Position numbers and translations under genes: made by a program. DNA of 13,528 bases, from the NCBI GenBank assembly GCA_029939635.1, contig JAOZSN010000078.1, positions 1 to 13,528 of the forward strand, read 5' to 3'. A model generated the notes under the pieces. That model searched no databases, was not told the origin of the DNA, and worked only from the letters and a program-made list of their open reading frames with translations. Each line of letters starts with the position of its first letter. Position 1 is the stretch's first letter. Origin of the DNA: Deltaproteobacteria bacterium (lineage in GTDB: Bacteria; Desulfobacterota; Desulfobulbia; Desulfobulbales; SURF-16). Below are positions 6,869 to 13,528 of this stretch, piece by piece.

Positions 6869-8447
6869 CGGGGGATACGGGGAGGAAGATGCGGACAGTT
6901 GTTCCTTTACCAGGGGTGGAGTCCACCATAATATGGCCATCATGCTTGTGAATAATCGCGTAGGCCGTGGCCAGACCTAATCCCATTCCTTTAATCGTAC
7001 TGCGCTCCTTGGTTGAAAAATAGGGGTCAAATATCTTTGCCAGATTTTCGGCCGTAATTCCTTTACCCGTATCTTTTATCACTATCTTGACATACTTGCC
7101 CTTTGGCAGGGGGGGCTCGACCTTACTGTAGGCGACAGGGTTAGTGCTATTTTCTGCACGGATTAAGATCGTGCCGTCATGGTCTATTGCCTCTGCAGCA
7201 TTTTTAAAGATATTGGCAAAAACCTGCCCCATTTGGGCTGGGTCGAGGATGACCTCCCAGAGGTCATCTGGGCAGTGGGTATCACATTGTACCAAATCTT
7301 CATCAACTGACAGGGCAAGGGCGGCCAAGATGAGTCGCTTGAGAGGGAAGAGTGTCTTGCCTGGCTGACTCATGCTTGAGAGGGTGAGGAATTTGGAGAC
7401 AAGTTTCTTGGCCAGGTGGGAGCTTTTAGCGATTTCTTGCACCATAGCATGGAGCTCTGAAGATGACTCGCTCTCATCAATGGCTAGTTCAGCATAGCCA
7501 ATGATGATTGACAGCAGATTATTGAAATCATGACTGAGGCCATTGGCAAAAATAGTTGCTGTCTCATGCTTTTGTGCTCTGAGAAGTTTATTTTCCATGG
7601 CCTTTTGCTGGGTAATATCGCGCATGATTTGCAATCTTCCCTCCTTGCCATCTGTAGTGCGATATAGGGTGCCAATGAGGTCATAGGTTTTGTTGTTTTT
7701 GGTAAAAAAAAGCTCCTGGCGACTACTCTTTCCTGTATATACCTGCTCATGCTTGCACCAGGGACATATATCCTCTCGTTCATGAAAATAGCTATAGCAG
7801 AGCTTGCCCTCTGCCTGGCCAAATTCCCTTTCCACCACAGGGTTAGTGTAGATGATGTGATACTGTTTGTCGCAGATATAGGCACCATCCTCCATGCAGT
7901 TCATGATTGTCGTGAGGTTTTCCTTCTCACGACTCAGGGCATCCATGGAGCTGGCCAGTTTTTTGTTCATATTCCATTTTTCTGTCAGCGCTGAGGCGAA
8001 TTGATGTATCTCAATGGACTCAAATGGTTTTTTGAGAATGAAGAGATTGCTTACATCTTTATTCTTTTCAGCAATCTCTTTCCAGCTGTAGTCAGAGTAG
8101 GCGGTAATGATTACTAGGCCAAGGTCAGGGTCACATTTATGCAGGGCACTGATGGTTTCGATGCCGTCCATGCCGGGTGGCATGCGGACATCAATAAAGG
8201 CCATAGCATATGGTTTTCCCTTAGCCATTGCCTGGCGTACCATCTCCACCGCCTCTTCACCCTGAAAGGCAGAGTCTAGTTGAAAGTCACCCTTGGCGTT
8301 CTCCTGTGCTGCTGAAGAGCCAAGGATGTCAGCCTTCAGTCCGTGAAGGTCAGCAGGGGGAGATGGGGGGCATAATATCTTACTGATATCTTGGTGGATC
8401 TGTTCATTGTCATCAATAATGAGAATTCGGCGGTTATCTACAGTCAT
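6861..8447 (-). CDS. REC-PAS-histidine kinase with Cys-rich PAS
   Basis: A 528-residue soluble kinase. Residues 6-152 are a receiver domain: acidic pair Asp12/Asp13, phospho-acceptor Asp86 (AFIDVRMP), Lys139/140 (ILKKPF). It carries an unusually long insertion of about 30 residues after the first helix (28-58). Residues about 175-280 are a PAS domain containing Cys217 and CPWC (228-231). The histidine box is GLSHDFNNLL (His306), and the ATPase domain has IFKNAAEAID (Asn416), KDTGKGI and GMGLGLATAYAI. The start is set at ATG 8447 (MTVDNRR), which has GAGGG 6 nt upstream; an in-frame ATG at 8474 lies inside the preceding kinase gene and lacks such a site. The preceding gene ends 10 nt upstream, so this is the last gene of the operon. 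It probably receives phosphate from the upstream kinase (inference). There is no DNA-binding output domain. Confidence 0.85.
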   Translation of the reverse strand: MTVDNRRILIIDDNEQIHQDISKILCPPSPPADLHGLKADILGSSAAQENAKGDFQLDSAFQGEEAVEMVRQAMAKGKPYAMAFIDVRMPPGMDGIETISALHKCDPDLGLVIITAYSDYSWKEIAEKNKDVSNLFILKKPFESIEIHQFASALTEKWNMNKKLASSMDALSREKENLTTIMNCMEDGAYICDKQYHIIYTNPVVEREFGQAEGKLCYSYFHEREDICPWCKHEQVYTGKSSRQELFFTKNNKTYDLIGTLYRTTDGKEGRLQIMRDITQQKAMENKLLRAQKHETATIFANGLSHDFNNLLSIIIGYAELAIDESESSSELHAMVQEIAKSSHLAKKLVSKFLTLSSMSQPGKTLFPLKRLILAALALSVDEDLVQCDTHCPDDLWEVILDPAQMGQVFANIFKNAAEAIDHDGTILIRAENSTNPVAYSKVEPPLPKGKYVKIVIKDTGKGITAENLAKIFDPYFSTKERSTIKGMGLGLATAYAIIHKHDGHIMVDSTPGKGTTVRIFLPVSPGE

Positions 8448-8453
8448 ATTTTT

Positions 8454-8458
8454 CCCTC
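8454..8458 (-). promoter_or_regulatory. Ribosome binding site fixing the REC-PAS-kinase start
   Basis: On the minus strand GAGGG lies 6 nt before ATG 8447 and overlaps the TAG stop (8460-8458) of the upstream kinase. This favours the 528-residue product over a start at 8474 and suggests coupled translation. Confidence 0.7.
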
Positions 8459-10311
8459 TATGATTTTTCTTCAACAGGTAAATTCAGGCTGAATGTGGCT
8501 CCTTGATCAATTCCTTTGCTGCTCGCAGTGAGTGAGCCCTTGAGTACCTTGCTCATATTTGCTGCACTGTGCAGGCCGATACCAAGATTGGCAGCCTTGG
8601 AATAAAAGCCATAGGTGAAAATTTTTTTTAGAAATTCAGGGGCAATGCCACACCCGTTATCGCCTATATCAATCTGCACATGGCCGTTTTCTGTTGGCCG
8701 CAGAGCCAGGGTGATAATTTTTGTCCTGCTATTGGTCTGGTCAAGGGCATCAATGGCATTGCTGAGAAGGTTGATAAGTATTTGCAAGATTTTATGGCGA
8801 GAGGTTCGTATGGTGCCCATATCAGCGTACTCTTTGCTGATGGTGATATGGCAGGCCTTGAACTGGGAGGCATGGATGGCTAGGGCTTCATCAATGACTT
8901 CTTGCAGGTAGAGCTGCTCGTAAATGTCGTGATCAACAGCATGAAGTTGTTGCAGGCGAACAATGGCCTTTATATGACCGATATTTTTGCTCAACAGGGT
9001 CAGTTCTGTCAATAATTTTTGTTTCTCAGTAGCAAGATGATCTGATACTGCATTGAAATATGGCATGATTTTACTGCCACGGGGATCGGTATGTAAAAAA
9101 TGATCCAGGTTGCTACTATGTTGTTGGAGCAGGGCGACAATATCAGCAAAATCTGCGGCAATATTATTTTGCACCATGGCGGTGGCCTGTTCAACACTGA
9201 TATTGACACTGTTTAGAATATTGCCAACATTATGAAGGATCTCGGTGGCCACCTCTGCCTTGCCAGCCAGGCGGGCAATATCTGTAAGTTGTTGTCGGAT
9301 GCGGGCATTGGCAATGGCCAGGCTACAGATATCCACTATGGTCAAAGAGAGGTTAAGATAATGCTGGCGGTACTGGGGAAATTGCATGTCGCGAATTTCT
9401 ATCACCCCCAGCAAGGATTGGGGTCGACGTAGTTGCAGCCAGAAATTATTTCCCTGGTCTGCAAAGGCAGAGCCGTTAAAGTCTGGAATGGCGTTACGTA
9501 AATCTGCCTCTCTGGTGTTGTCATGGCCCATACCTCGGATCTTGCCTGGCCTGTCATCCTGAAAGGGGATGTAGGTGATATGTTGAGGAGCAAAGAGGGT
9601 GGTGAACAGCTCTATAATTGACTCGATAATCTCAACCTCAGAGCCAGACTTGCTTAGGCGGGAGGTGAGATCTAAGGCCATGGCATAGTCAGCGGCCTGG
9701 CGCTGTTGCTCGTGGTGTATGGCCAGGGCCTTTTGCTGGCGCCAGGATTGAATATGGGTGTTGAGCAGCATCTCCAGGTAGTCAAGTCCGACTGGTAGCT
9801 GTTCTGCAGGGCGGTCAATATAGGTCGCCAGTGCTGAAAGATTTTGTGCTGTACTGTCTGGTAGTATGCCGGTGTCCAGCAGAAATAGTTTTGCTATTGT
9901 TTTGTTAAAAAAAACTCTGGCCTGCTGCTGTCCAAAGCCCCATTCTTGCAGATGAAGACGCCAGTTTTGCAACCAGCCCGGGGTGAGGAGGTAGGCTCCT
10001 TGGCGTTGGAGGTGGTCGACAATGCTAGGGTTGCAGCAGAGGTAGAAACATTGGTCATGCTGGAGTAGGGAAGTGTGCTCCTTTTGTTGCTCGTTGCTTA
10101 GCTCTGCAAGGCAGCAGCTACCCAATACCAGTGTATCCTTACTCGTATCTGTTGGTTCATGGGGCTCTATCTCCTCCTGGGTCAGGGGAGGCCGCCCACA
10201 TCTGGCGGGAAAGGTATGGAGTTGGATATCCTCAAAGCCTGATTTCTGGCATATAGTCTGGGCTTCAGAGGCAAAATTAGCGCAGAGCCAGATGTGAAGA
10301 ATATCTGCCAT
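8458..10311 (-). CDS. Sensor histidine kinase with DUF1638-like N-terminus and GAF-like domain
   Basis: A 617-residue soluble kinase. Residues 1-190 contain Cys10, Cys38, GSCC (65-67) and LCC (91-93), followed by AYLLTPGWLQNW (106-117) and KLFLLDTGILPD (141-152). This pattern resembles DUF1638, a family I recall near corrinoid methyltransferases; the match is from memory. Residues about 205-340 look GAF-like (LLGVIEIRD). The histidine box is EILHNVGNILNSV (His360), an HNxGN type common in Desulfobacterota. The ATPase domain has LINLLSNAIDAL (Asn514, Asn518), IGDNGCGI, LGIGLHSAANM and GATFSLNLP. The start is ATG 10311, one base after the stop of the methyltransferase gene (TAA G ATG); an upstream ATG at 10407 would overlap that gene by 95 nt and adds non-conserved residues. 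The ligand is unknown; a corrinoid or methyl-transfer signal is inferred from context. Confidence 0.82.
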   Translation of the reverse strand: MADILHIWLCANFASEAQTICQKSGFEDIQLHTFPARCGRPPLTQEEIEPHEPTDTSKDTLVLGSCCLAELSNEQQKEHTSLLQHDQCFYLCCNPSIVDHLQRQGAYLLTPGWLQNWRLHLQEWGFGQQQARVFFNKTIAKLFLLDTGILPDSTAQNLSALATYIDRPAEQLPVGLDYLEMLLNTHIQSWRQQKALAIHHEQQRQAADYAMALDLTSRLSKSGSEVEIIESIIELFTTLFAPQHITYIPFQDDRPGKIRGMGHDNTREADLRNAIPDFNGSAFADQGNNFWLQLRRPQSLLGVIEIRDMQFPQYRQHYLNLSLTIVDICSLAIANARIRQQLTDIARLAGKAEVATEILHNVGNILNSVNISVEQATAMVQNNIAADFADIVALLQQHSSNLDHFLHTDPRGSKIMPYFNAVSDHLATEKQKLLTELTLLSKNIGHIKAIVRLQQLHAVDHDIYEQLYLQEVIDEALAIHASQFKACHITISKEYADMGTIRTSRHKILQILINLLSNAIDALDQTNSRTKIITLALRPTENGHVQIDIGDNGCGIAPEFLKKIFTYGFYSKAANLGIGLHSAANMSKVLKGSLTASSKGIDQGATFSLNLPVEEKS

Positions 10312-10312
10312 C

Positions 10313-11356
10313 TTAGGAGTGTCTGAGGGGGTAGCGACCCCATTGATGAACAGCAGTGGAAATGGCCAGTAAGATATTGTCAGGTACCTGCCAGGGTATC
10401 TCACCATGGTTATCTGACAGGATAAAACCTCCCCCCTTGCCGGCCTTGCTGATGGCCTCCTTCACTGCCAGCTCAGCTTGCTCTTCTGACCAGTGTTGCA
10501 TTTCAACACCATTTAGATTGCCTAGTATTGAGAGCTTGCCAGCGCAGGCTGACTTTACCTCGGTTAGATCCTCCAGGACACTTGTGCCAACTGCGGCTGT
10601 GCCGGTACTGACAAGGTCATCCACAATGGCTAGGCAGCGCCCCGAGGCCATATGGGTGGCAGTGGGACCATTAATCTTAGCTAGGGTTTGACAAGCAGTC
10701 ATGAAGCCAGTTTTGAGATACATCTCGCGGGGGGTAATGGTGGGGGAGGCCAAGGGGTCAAAATAACAGATTGCGGTGGCACCGGCGCTAAGTTGGGCAT
10801 TAGCCCAATCGATACAAAACTGCATATTGACCTGCAGTAGTTTTTCCAGGAGGTCTGGTTGCTCATATTGCAAATCAATATAGGAAGCAAAACCCATCTG
10901 CATTACTGGCAGGGAAAATGGTGACATGACAACCCCGATGATGGGTACCTCATCATCTACCTCTGCTTTGAGTTGCCTTGTGGCCTGTAAAACTTTTTGT
11001 AAACATCTGGTTTTTTCTACCTTGGGAGCTGTTAGATCATGGATGTCTGTTGGCGTAGTGATGATTGGGCGGCCAGAGTTCGGTGGGCCATCTGCGCTGA
11101 AAATAACTTCACCGCCAAAGGCCTCCACCTCCAAGGGGGCATGGAAGAAGGTGTAGAGGCAATCATCATTATATTTGGCTCGCAGGCGTAGCTGGCCTTG
11201 GACAATGTTTTCCGCTTTGGAAAAATAGTCTTCAATACTTAAGCCAAGCTCTTTGGCTCCGTGTATGGAGAGGAGGAGGAAAAAGGGAACCCTGTCTGGT
11301 TCTTGATGGCCAAGGGTGGTTAGTACCCGCTGCATGGAGGTCATTGCTGTGGTCAT
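10313..11356 (-). CDS. MtaA/CmuA-type (uroporphyrinogen decarboxylase fold) methyltransferase, zinc site altered
   Basis: A 347-residue TIM-barrel protein of the URO-D/MtaA superfamily, whose members move methyl groups between corrinoid proteins and thiols or other acceptors. Supporting features: the N-terminal RVLTTLGHQEPDRVPFF (10-26), SPFSLPVMQMGF (145-156), CYFDPLASPTITP (197-209), THMASGR (234-240), ILGNLNGVEM (277-286) and GGFILSDNHGEIPWQVPDNI (309-328). Classical MtaA/MtbA bind zinc through HxC and a downstream Cys. Here the positions read His235-Met-Ala237 and, by my alignment, His317 in place of the second Cys, so the site is changed. ATG 11356 overlaps the stop of the corrinoid gene in ATGA. 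Substrate unknown. It is unlikely to be HemE, because a corrinoid partner is adjacent. Confidence 0.83.
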   Translation of the reverse strand: MTTAMTSMQRVLTTLGHQEPDRVPFFLLLSIHGAKELGLSIEDYFSKAENIVQGQLRLRAKYNDDCLYTFFHAPLEVEAFGGEVIFSADGPPNSGRPIITTPTDIHDLTAPKVEKTRCLQKVLQATRQLKAEVDDEVPIIGVVMSPFSLPVMQMGFASYIDLQYEQPDLLEKLLQVNMQFCIDWANAQLSAGATAICYFDPLASPTITPREMYLKTGFMTACQTLAKINGPTATHMASGRCLAIVDDLVSTGTAAVGTSVLEDLTEVKSACAGKLSILGNLNGVEMQHWSEEQAELAVKEAISKAGKGGGFILSDNHGEIPWQVPDNILLAISTAVHQWGRYPLRHS

Positions 11357-11985
11357 GATTTGGCCCCCAGGAATTCGTTGATAAGTGTAATGGCATCTGA
11401 GGCTGTTCTGCCCATGGCATGGGCCCCAACCTGTTGCCAGAGGGTAGGGTCAAAACGAAAAGGTGCCCCCCCAACAATAATATGGACATCATGCCCTTTA
11501 AGCTGTTTGCTTACCTCGGCAATGTGCAGGGCAGATGGCAGCATGAGGGTTGAGATGAGGATGATTTTAAGCTTATCAGCTATGACGCGTTGTACAAGTT
11601 CAGCTGTGCTCATTCTGCCGTAATCCTTAAGCGTATGGCCACTGGCGAGTAAGGTGGAGTAAACAATTGTTTTGCCCAGCGAGTGGTAATCATTAAGCAG
11701 GGCAATGGCCATGGCAGGCTGTTTCGTGTTTTTCCGGCTGAGGGCTGGCAGGAGCTGGGTGGTAATCTCTTCACAGATACGGCTGGCCATGTAGACCTGG
11801 GACAGGGCCACGCTGCCCTGTTCCCAGCCCTGGCCAATATCTTCTAATACCGGCACGATGAGCTGGTCAATGGCAGCTGTAGGTGTCATTGTGTCCTGCC
11901 ATTGTTTGGCAAGATTGAGGGCGGCAAGACGGTCACAGGCCAGCAGGATGTCCTTAAAAGGTGCTTTTTGCTGTTGGGGTACCAT
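11353..11985 (-). CDS. Cobalamin (corrinoid)-binding methyl-transfer protein
   Basis: A 210-residue protein with the two-domain layout of methyl-transfer corrinoid proteins such as MtaC/MtbC. Residues about 1-85 are a helical cap (QLIVPVLEDIGQGWEQGSVALSQVYMAS, in part IGQGWEQGSVALSQVY). Residues about 90-208 are a Rossmann B12-binding domain. The DxHxxG signature is present as DYHSLG (99-104), with His101 as the lower cobalt ligand. STLML (145-149) and VGGAPF (171-176) fit the S-x-L/T and GG positions that hold the nucleotide tail. It should carry the methyl group for the adjacent methyltransferase. AGGAA lies about 9 nt ahead of ATG 11985. It overlaps the next gene by ATGA, implying coupled, near-equal translation. 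Confidence 0.9.
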   Translation of the reverse strand: MVPQQQKAPFKDILLACDRLAALNLAKQWQDTMTPTAAIDQLIVPVLEDIGQGWEQGSVALSQVYMASRICEEITTQLLPALSRKNTKQPAMAIALLNDYHSLGKTIVYSTLLASGHTLKDYGRMSTAELVQRVIADKLKIILISTLMLPSALHIAEVSKQLKGHDVHIIVGGAPFRFDPTLWQQVGAHAMGRTASDAITLINEFLGAKS

Positions 11986-12061
11986 GGTTATTATTCCTAT
12001 ATATCAAGATGTTAGTTGATAAAAAAGGAGGTGTCTAACGTTTTATAGGTTGCAGGGAAAA

Positions 12062-12075
12062 TGACAGAAATGTCA
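12062..12075 (-). terminator. Small hairpin after the CGAxxG protein gene
   Basis: TGACA and TGTCA form a 5-bp stem with a 4-nt loop just downstream of the stop at 12080 on the minus strand, followed by TTTT. The stem is short and A/T-rich, so at most partial termination is expected between this gene and the corrinoid gene 94 nt further on. Confidence 0.25.
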
Positions 12076-12079
12076 ATAA

Positions 12080-12553
12080 CTACTTTAGGGAGGGGTGGTG
12101 AGAATAGTGGTTGTCTTTAGCTAGAATTTCTTCCAGTAGTATGGCGACATCACGTACCAAGATGTGACAAATTTTTTGATGATGCTTTCTTTGTTCTATT
12201 TCTTTTAGGCTGACTTTATTTTTCAGCAGCACGCCACATTCCGTGGAACCGTGTATTGCCACAAATTTCTTTGCCAAATCCTGCACAAGCTCATAACAAC
12301 TATATTTGCGTTTAAGATCCTTTGGCTGTTCATTGCCATATTTTAGCCCTAAAACCATAAAAGCTCCGCTGAGGGCTCCGCAGGTAAGGCGCAGGCGACC
12401 CATGCCACCACCAAATGGGGCGGCGATGAGTTTGGCTTGGCGTTCATCCAGGCCAGTCTCATTGGCAAAGGCCAGTAATATGGCCTGGGAACAGGCATAG
12501 CCATGCAAAAACAGTTTTTCGGCCAGGTCACTTTTAGGCGAGGAGAGGGGCAT
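12080..12553 (-). CDS. C_GCAxxG_C_C family cysteine-rich protein
   Basis: A 157-residue cytoplasmic protein of a family with spaced conserved cysteines and no firmly known reaction; redox or metal binding is usually supposed. Visible features: Cys21 (GYACSQAIL), PFGGGMGRLRLTCGALSGAFMVLGL (46-70; key part TCGALSG with Cys58), Cys86, Cys106 (STECGVLL) and Cys129 (KICHILV). Length is typical. ATG 12553 has no clear Shine-Dalgarno, and no better start is seen. It lies 94 nt upstream of the corrinoid gene on the same strand and may be the first gene of that operon. It is divergent from the TorD-like gene. Confidence 0.85.
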   Translation of the reverse strand: MPLSSPKSDLAEKLFLHGYACSQAILLAFANETGLDERQAKLIAAPFGGGMGRLRLTCGALSGAFMVLGLKYGNEQPKDLKRKYSCYELVQDLAKKFVAIHGSTECGVLLKNKVSLKEIEQRKHHQKICHILVRDVAILLEEILAKDNHYSHHPSLK

Positions 12554-12787
12554 GGTATCTTGGGAGGAAGTTAAGGTTTACAAGTAAAGGGGACATTATA
12601 AGGTGCATCAGATTGCAGGGTGAAATCCAATTTGGTTTGGTGCGACAATTTGCCACATTTCGTGCTTGGTGAAGTTGTGTTACTAGAATCAAGTTAATAA
12701 ATTTGCCTTTATGTTCCACGTTTTATAGTCAGAAAGCGAGATATCAGCAAGGCTACATTATATATATACTTTGGTACCCGATTTACT
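12554..12787. other. Divergent intergenic region with promoters
   Basis: This 234-bp A/T-rich gap lies between two genes read outward, so it must hold promoters for both. For the plus strand, TTTGCC (12702-12707) with TATAGT (12724-12729), spaced by 16, is the best candidate; it is weak. No cobalamin-riboswitch box could be recognised on the minus strand. No repeat or RNA gene was recognised. Confidence 0.4.
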
Positions 12788-13345
12788 ATGTCTACATCCC
12801 CATCTGTGCAACTCTCTGAAATTTATAAATTTTTGGCCCAGGCCATTAGGTATCCCGAGAAAGATTGGTATAATGCTGATTTTCTGTCGGTCTATTCTAC
12901 CTTGCTTGAAGGCCTTGGTTGGCCAGAAAAAGATCAGCTGCCAACAGATGTTTCTGAACAGTTTCTTGAAGATGTGCAGGTGGAATACACCCGCCTCTTT
13001 ATTAATGCTGTGCCCCATGTCGTCGCGCCGCCCTATGGCTCTATCTTTATAGATGGTGGTCTTAATGGTGTAACTGCAGACAGGACCAGGGAATATTATC
13101 GTGAGCACGGCTTTGATATTACCAGTAACGAGTTTCCTGATCATATTGTCACCGAGCTTGACTTTATGGCCCTGCTTGAGGAAGGGCAGGCGGGCAGTAG
13201 TGAGGAATTTTTGGCTCGGCTGTTTCGTCCCTGGTTTGATAAATTTAAAAAACAGGTGCTGGCCGGATCAGATGATCTCTATATAACCACTACCATAAAG
13301 CTTATTGATTTTTTTACCTGTGTTGAGGAAGAAGGGGACGATTGA
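12788..13345 (+). CDS. TorD/DmsD-family molybdoenzyme chaperone
   Basis: A 185-residue all-helical cytoplasmic chaperone of the TorD/DmsD/NarJ family, which binds the twin-arginine leader of a molybdenum enzyme and holds it until the cofactor is in. Diagnostic segments are EIYKFLAQAIRYPEKDWY (11-28), VEYTRLFI (65-72), VVAPPYGSIF (78-87) and ELDFMALLEEGQAG. Length is typical. No strong Shine-Dalgarno precedes ATG 12788. The gene ends in an intrinsic terminator. Downstream, in the same direction, begins a protein with a Tat motif, the likely client. Which enzyme it serves cannot be told from this window. Confidence 0.87.
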   Translation: MSTSPSVQLSEIYKFLAQAIRYPEKDWYNADFLSVYSTLLEGLGWPEKDQLPTDVSEQFLEDVQVEYTRLFINAVPHVVAPPYGSIFIDGGLNGVTADRTREYYREHGFDITSNEFPDHIVTELDFMALLEEGQAGSSEEFLARLFRPWFDKFKKQVLAGSDDLYITTTIKLIDFFTCVEEEGDD

Positions 13346-13362
13346 AACGTCCATTTTTTTTT
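13336..13362 (+). terminator. Intrinsic terminator of the TorD-like gene
   Basis: GGACG (13336-13340) and CGTCC (13348-13352) form a stem with a 7-nt loop that contains the TGA stop, followed by A and nine Ts (13354-13362). It should separate transcription of the chaperone from the downstream Tat-protein gene. Confidence 0.7.
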
Positions 13363-13366
13363 AAAT

Positions 13367-13421
13367 AGTGTCTGGTCATAAAGGGGCAGTTTGTATAGGC
13401 CACTTGTTATGGATAGACACT
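13367..13421. mobile_element. 55-bp short MITE of the same family, 4-bp target duplication
   Basis: It begins AGTGTCTGGTCATAA and ends TTATGGATAGACACT; the ends are inverted with three mismatches in 15. Its AGTGTCT terminus equals that of the 145-bp element at 207-351. AAAT at 13363-13366 is repeated at 13422-13425. The interior (GGGGCAG...GGCCAC) is also partly self-complementary. It lies between the chaperone terminator and the Tat-protein gene, in non-coding DNA. Confidence 0.75.
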
Positions 13422-13497
13422 AAATAAGGAAAAGATGCGGTAGGCTGCTGGTTGCACTCTACTGCAAATAATAAAACCTGTAGGGAGGAAAGAGACT

Positions 13498-13528
13498 ATG
13501 GCTCTCAACTTAACAAGACGTAAATTCC
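13498..13528 (+). CDS. Start of a Tat-exported protein, probably molybdopterin oxidoreductase (partial)
   Basis: Only ten codons are in the window: MALNLTRRKF. TRRKF fits the twin-arginine motif (S/T-R-R-x-F), used to export folded cofactor-bearing proteins. GGGAGG (13483-13488) lies 9 nt ahead of ATG 13498, a strong ribosome binding site. The TorD-type chaperone gene just upstream suggests a periplasmic molybdoenzyme; the identity is inference. The gene runs off the right edge. Confidence 0.7.
   Translation, partial: MALNLTRRKF

Noticed and set aside
10312..10407. Longer start for the sensor kinase at ATG 10407
   Set aside because: It would overlap the methyltransferase gene by 95 nt and add residues without domain character; ATG 10311 directly follows the upstream stop.
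12022..12063. Small plus-strand gene after AAGGAGGTG at 12025-12033
   Set aside because: The Shine-Dalgarno-like string is not followed by a suitably spaced start codon; the nearest ATG (12061) opens a frame of about 20 codons with no features.
12554..12787. Possible cobalamin riboswitch ahead of the corrinoid operon
   Set aside because: No B12-box consensus or recognisable core could be found on the minus strand.
1..13528. CRISPR array, tRNA or rRNA genes
   Set aside because: No regularly spaced direct repeats and no tRNA-like cloverleaf or ribosomal sequence were recognised.

Overview
The gene content suggests a Gram-negative, anaerobic Desulfobacterota-type bacterium (sulfate-reducer-like, Desulfobulbaceae/Desulfotalea flavour). 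The pointers are a two-subunit LeuCD of the 426/171-residue kind, a DUF3524/QTMAN-type glycosyltransferase, corrinoid methyl-transfer proteins, a kinase with an HNVGN histidine box, a CGAxxG cysteine protein and a TorD chaperone beside a twin-arginine protein. This is a judgement from protein flavour; no ribosomal marker is present.

Layout. 1-176: palindromic repeat remnant. 177-991 (+): a decayed lipoprotein serine hydrolase (beta-lactamase-like) with a 145-bp palindromic MITE inserted in its signal peptide, two in-frame stops and an apparent internal deletion. 1083-3379 (-): CheD and a large HD + MshEN-like + GAF protein. 3380-3818: gene-free, holding a 180-bp nested inverted repeat and a separate 16-bp-stem hairpin in front of leuC. 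3819-6824 (+): leuC, leuD and the DUF3524 glycosyltransferase. 6861-12553 (-): a five-gene set transcribed in the order CGAxxG cysteine protein, corrinoid protein, MtaA-like methyltransferase, sensor histidine kinase with a probable DUF1638-like N-terminus, and a REC-PAS-histidine kinase. 12788-13345 (+): a TorD-family chaperone with a clear intrinsic terminator. A second, 55-bp copy of the MITE family follows, and at the right edge the start of a Tat-exported protein, probably the chaperone's molybdoenzyme client.

How the genes work together. LeuC and LeuD form 3-isopropylmalate dehydratase for leucine synthesis. The minus-strand set is the most unusual part. A cobalamin-binding protein and an MtaA-like methyltransferase are joined by an ATGA overlap. 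The methyltransferase and the first kinase are 1 nt apart, and the two kinases 10 nt apart. This tight packing suggests that methyl-corrinoid chemistry feeds a phosphorelay. The methyltransferase appears to lack the two zinc cysteines of classical MtaA/MtbA, which fits a sensory or altered-substrate role. No DNA-binding output gene is visible in the window.

The two MITE copies share AGTGTCT...AGNCACT-type ends, and each is flanked by a perfect 4-bp duplication (AGTT; AAAT). Removing the longer copy plus one AGTT restores an in-frame lipoprotein signal sequence, so the insertion history can be read directly from the DNA.
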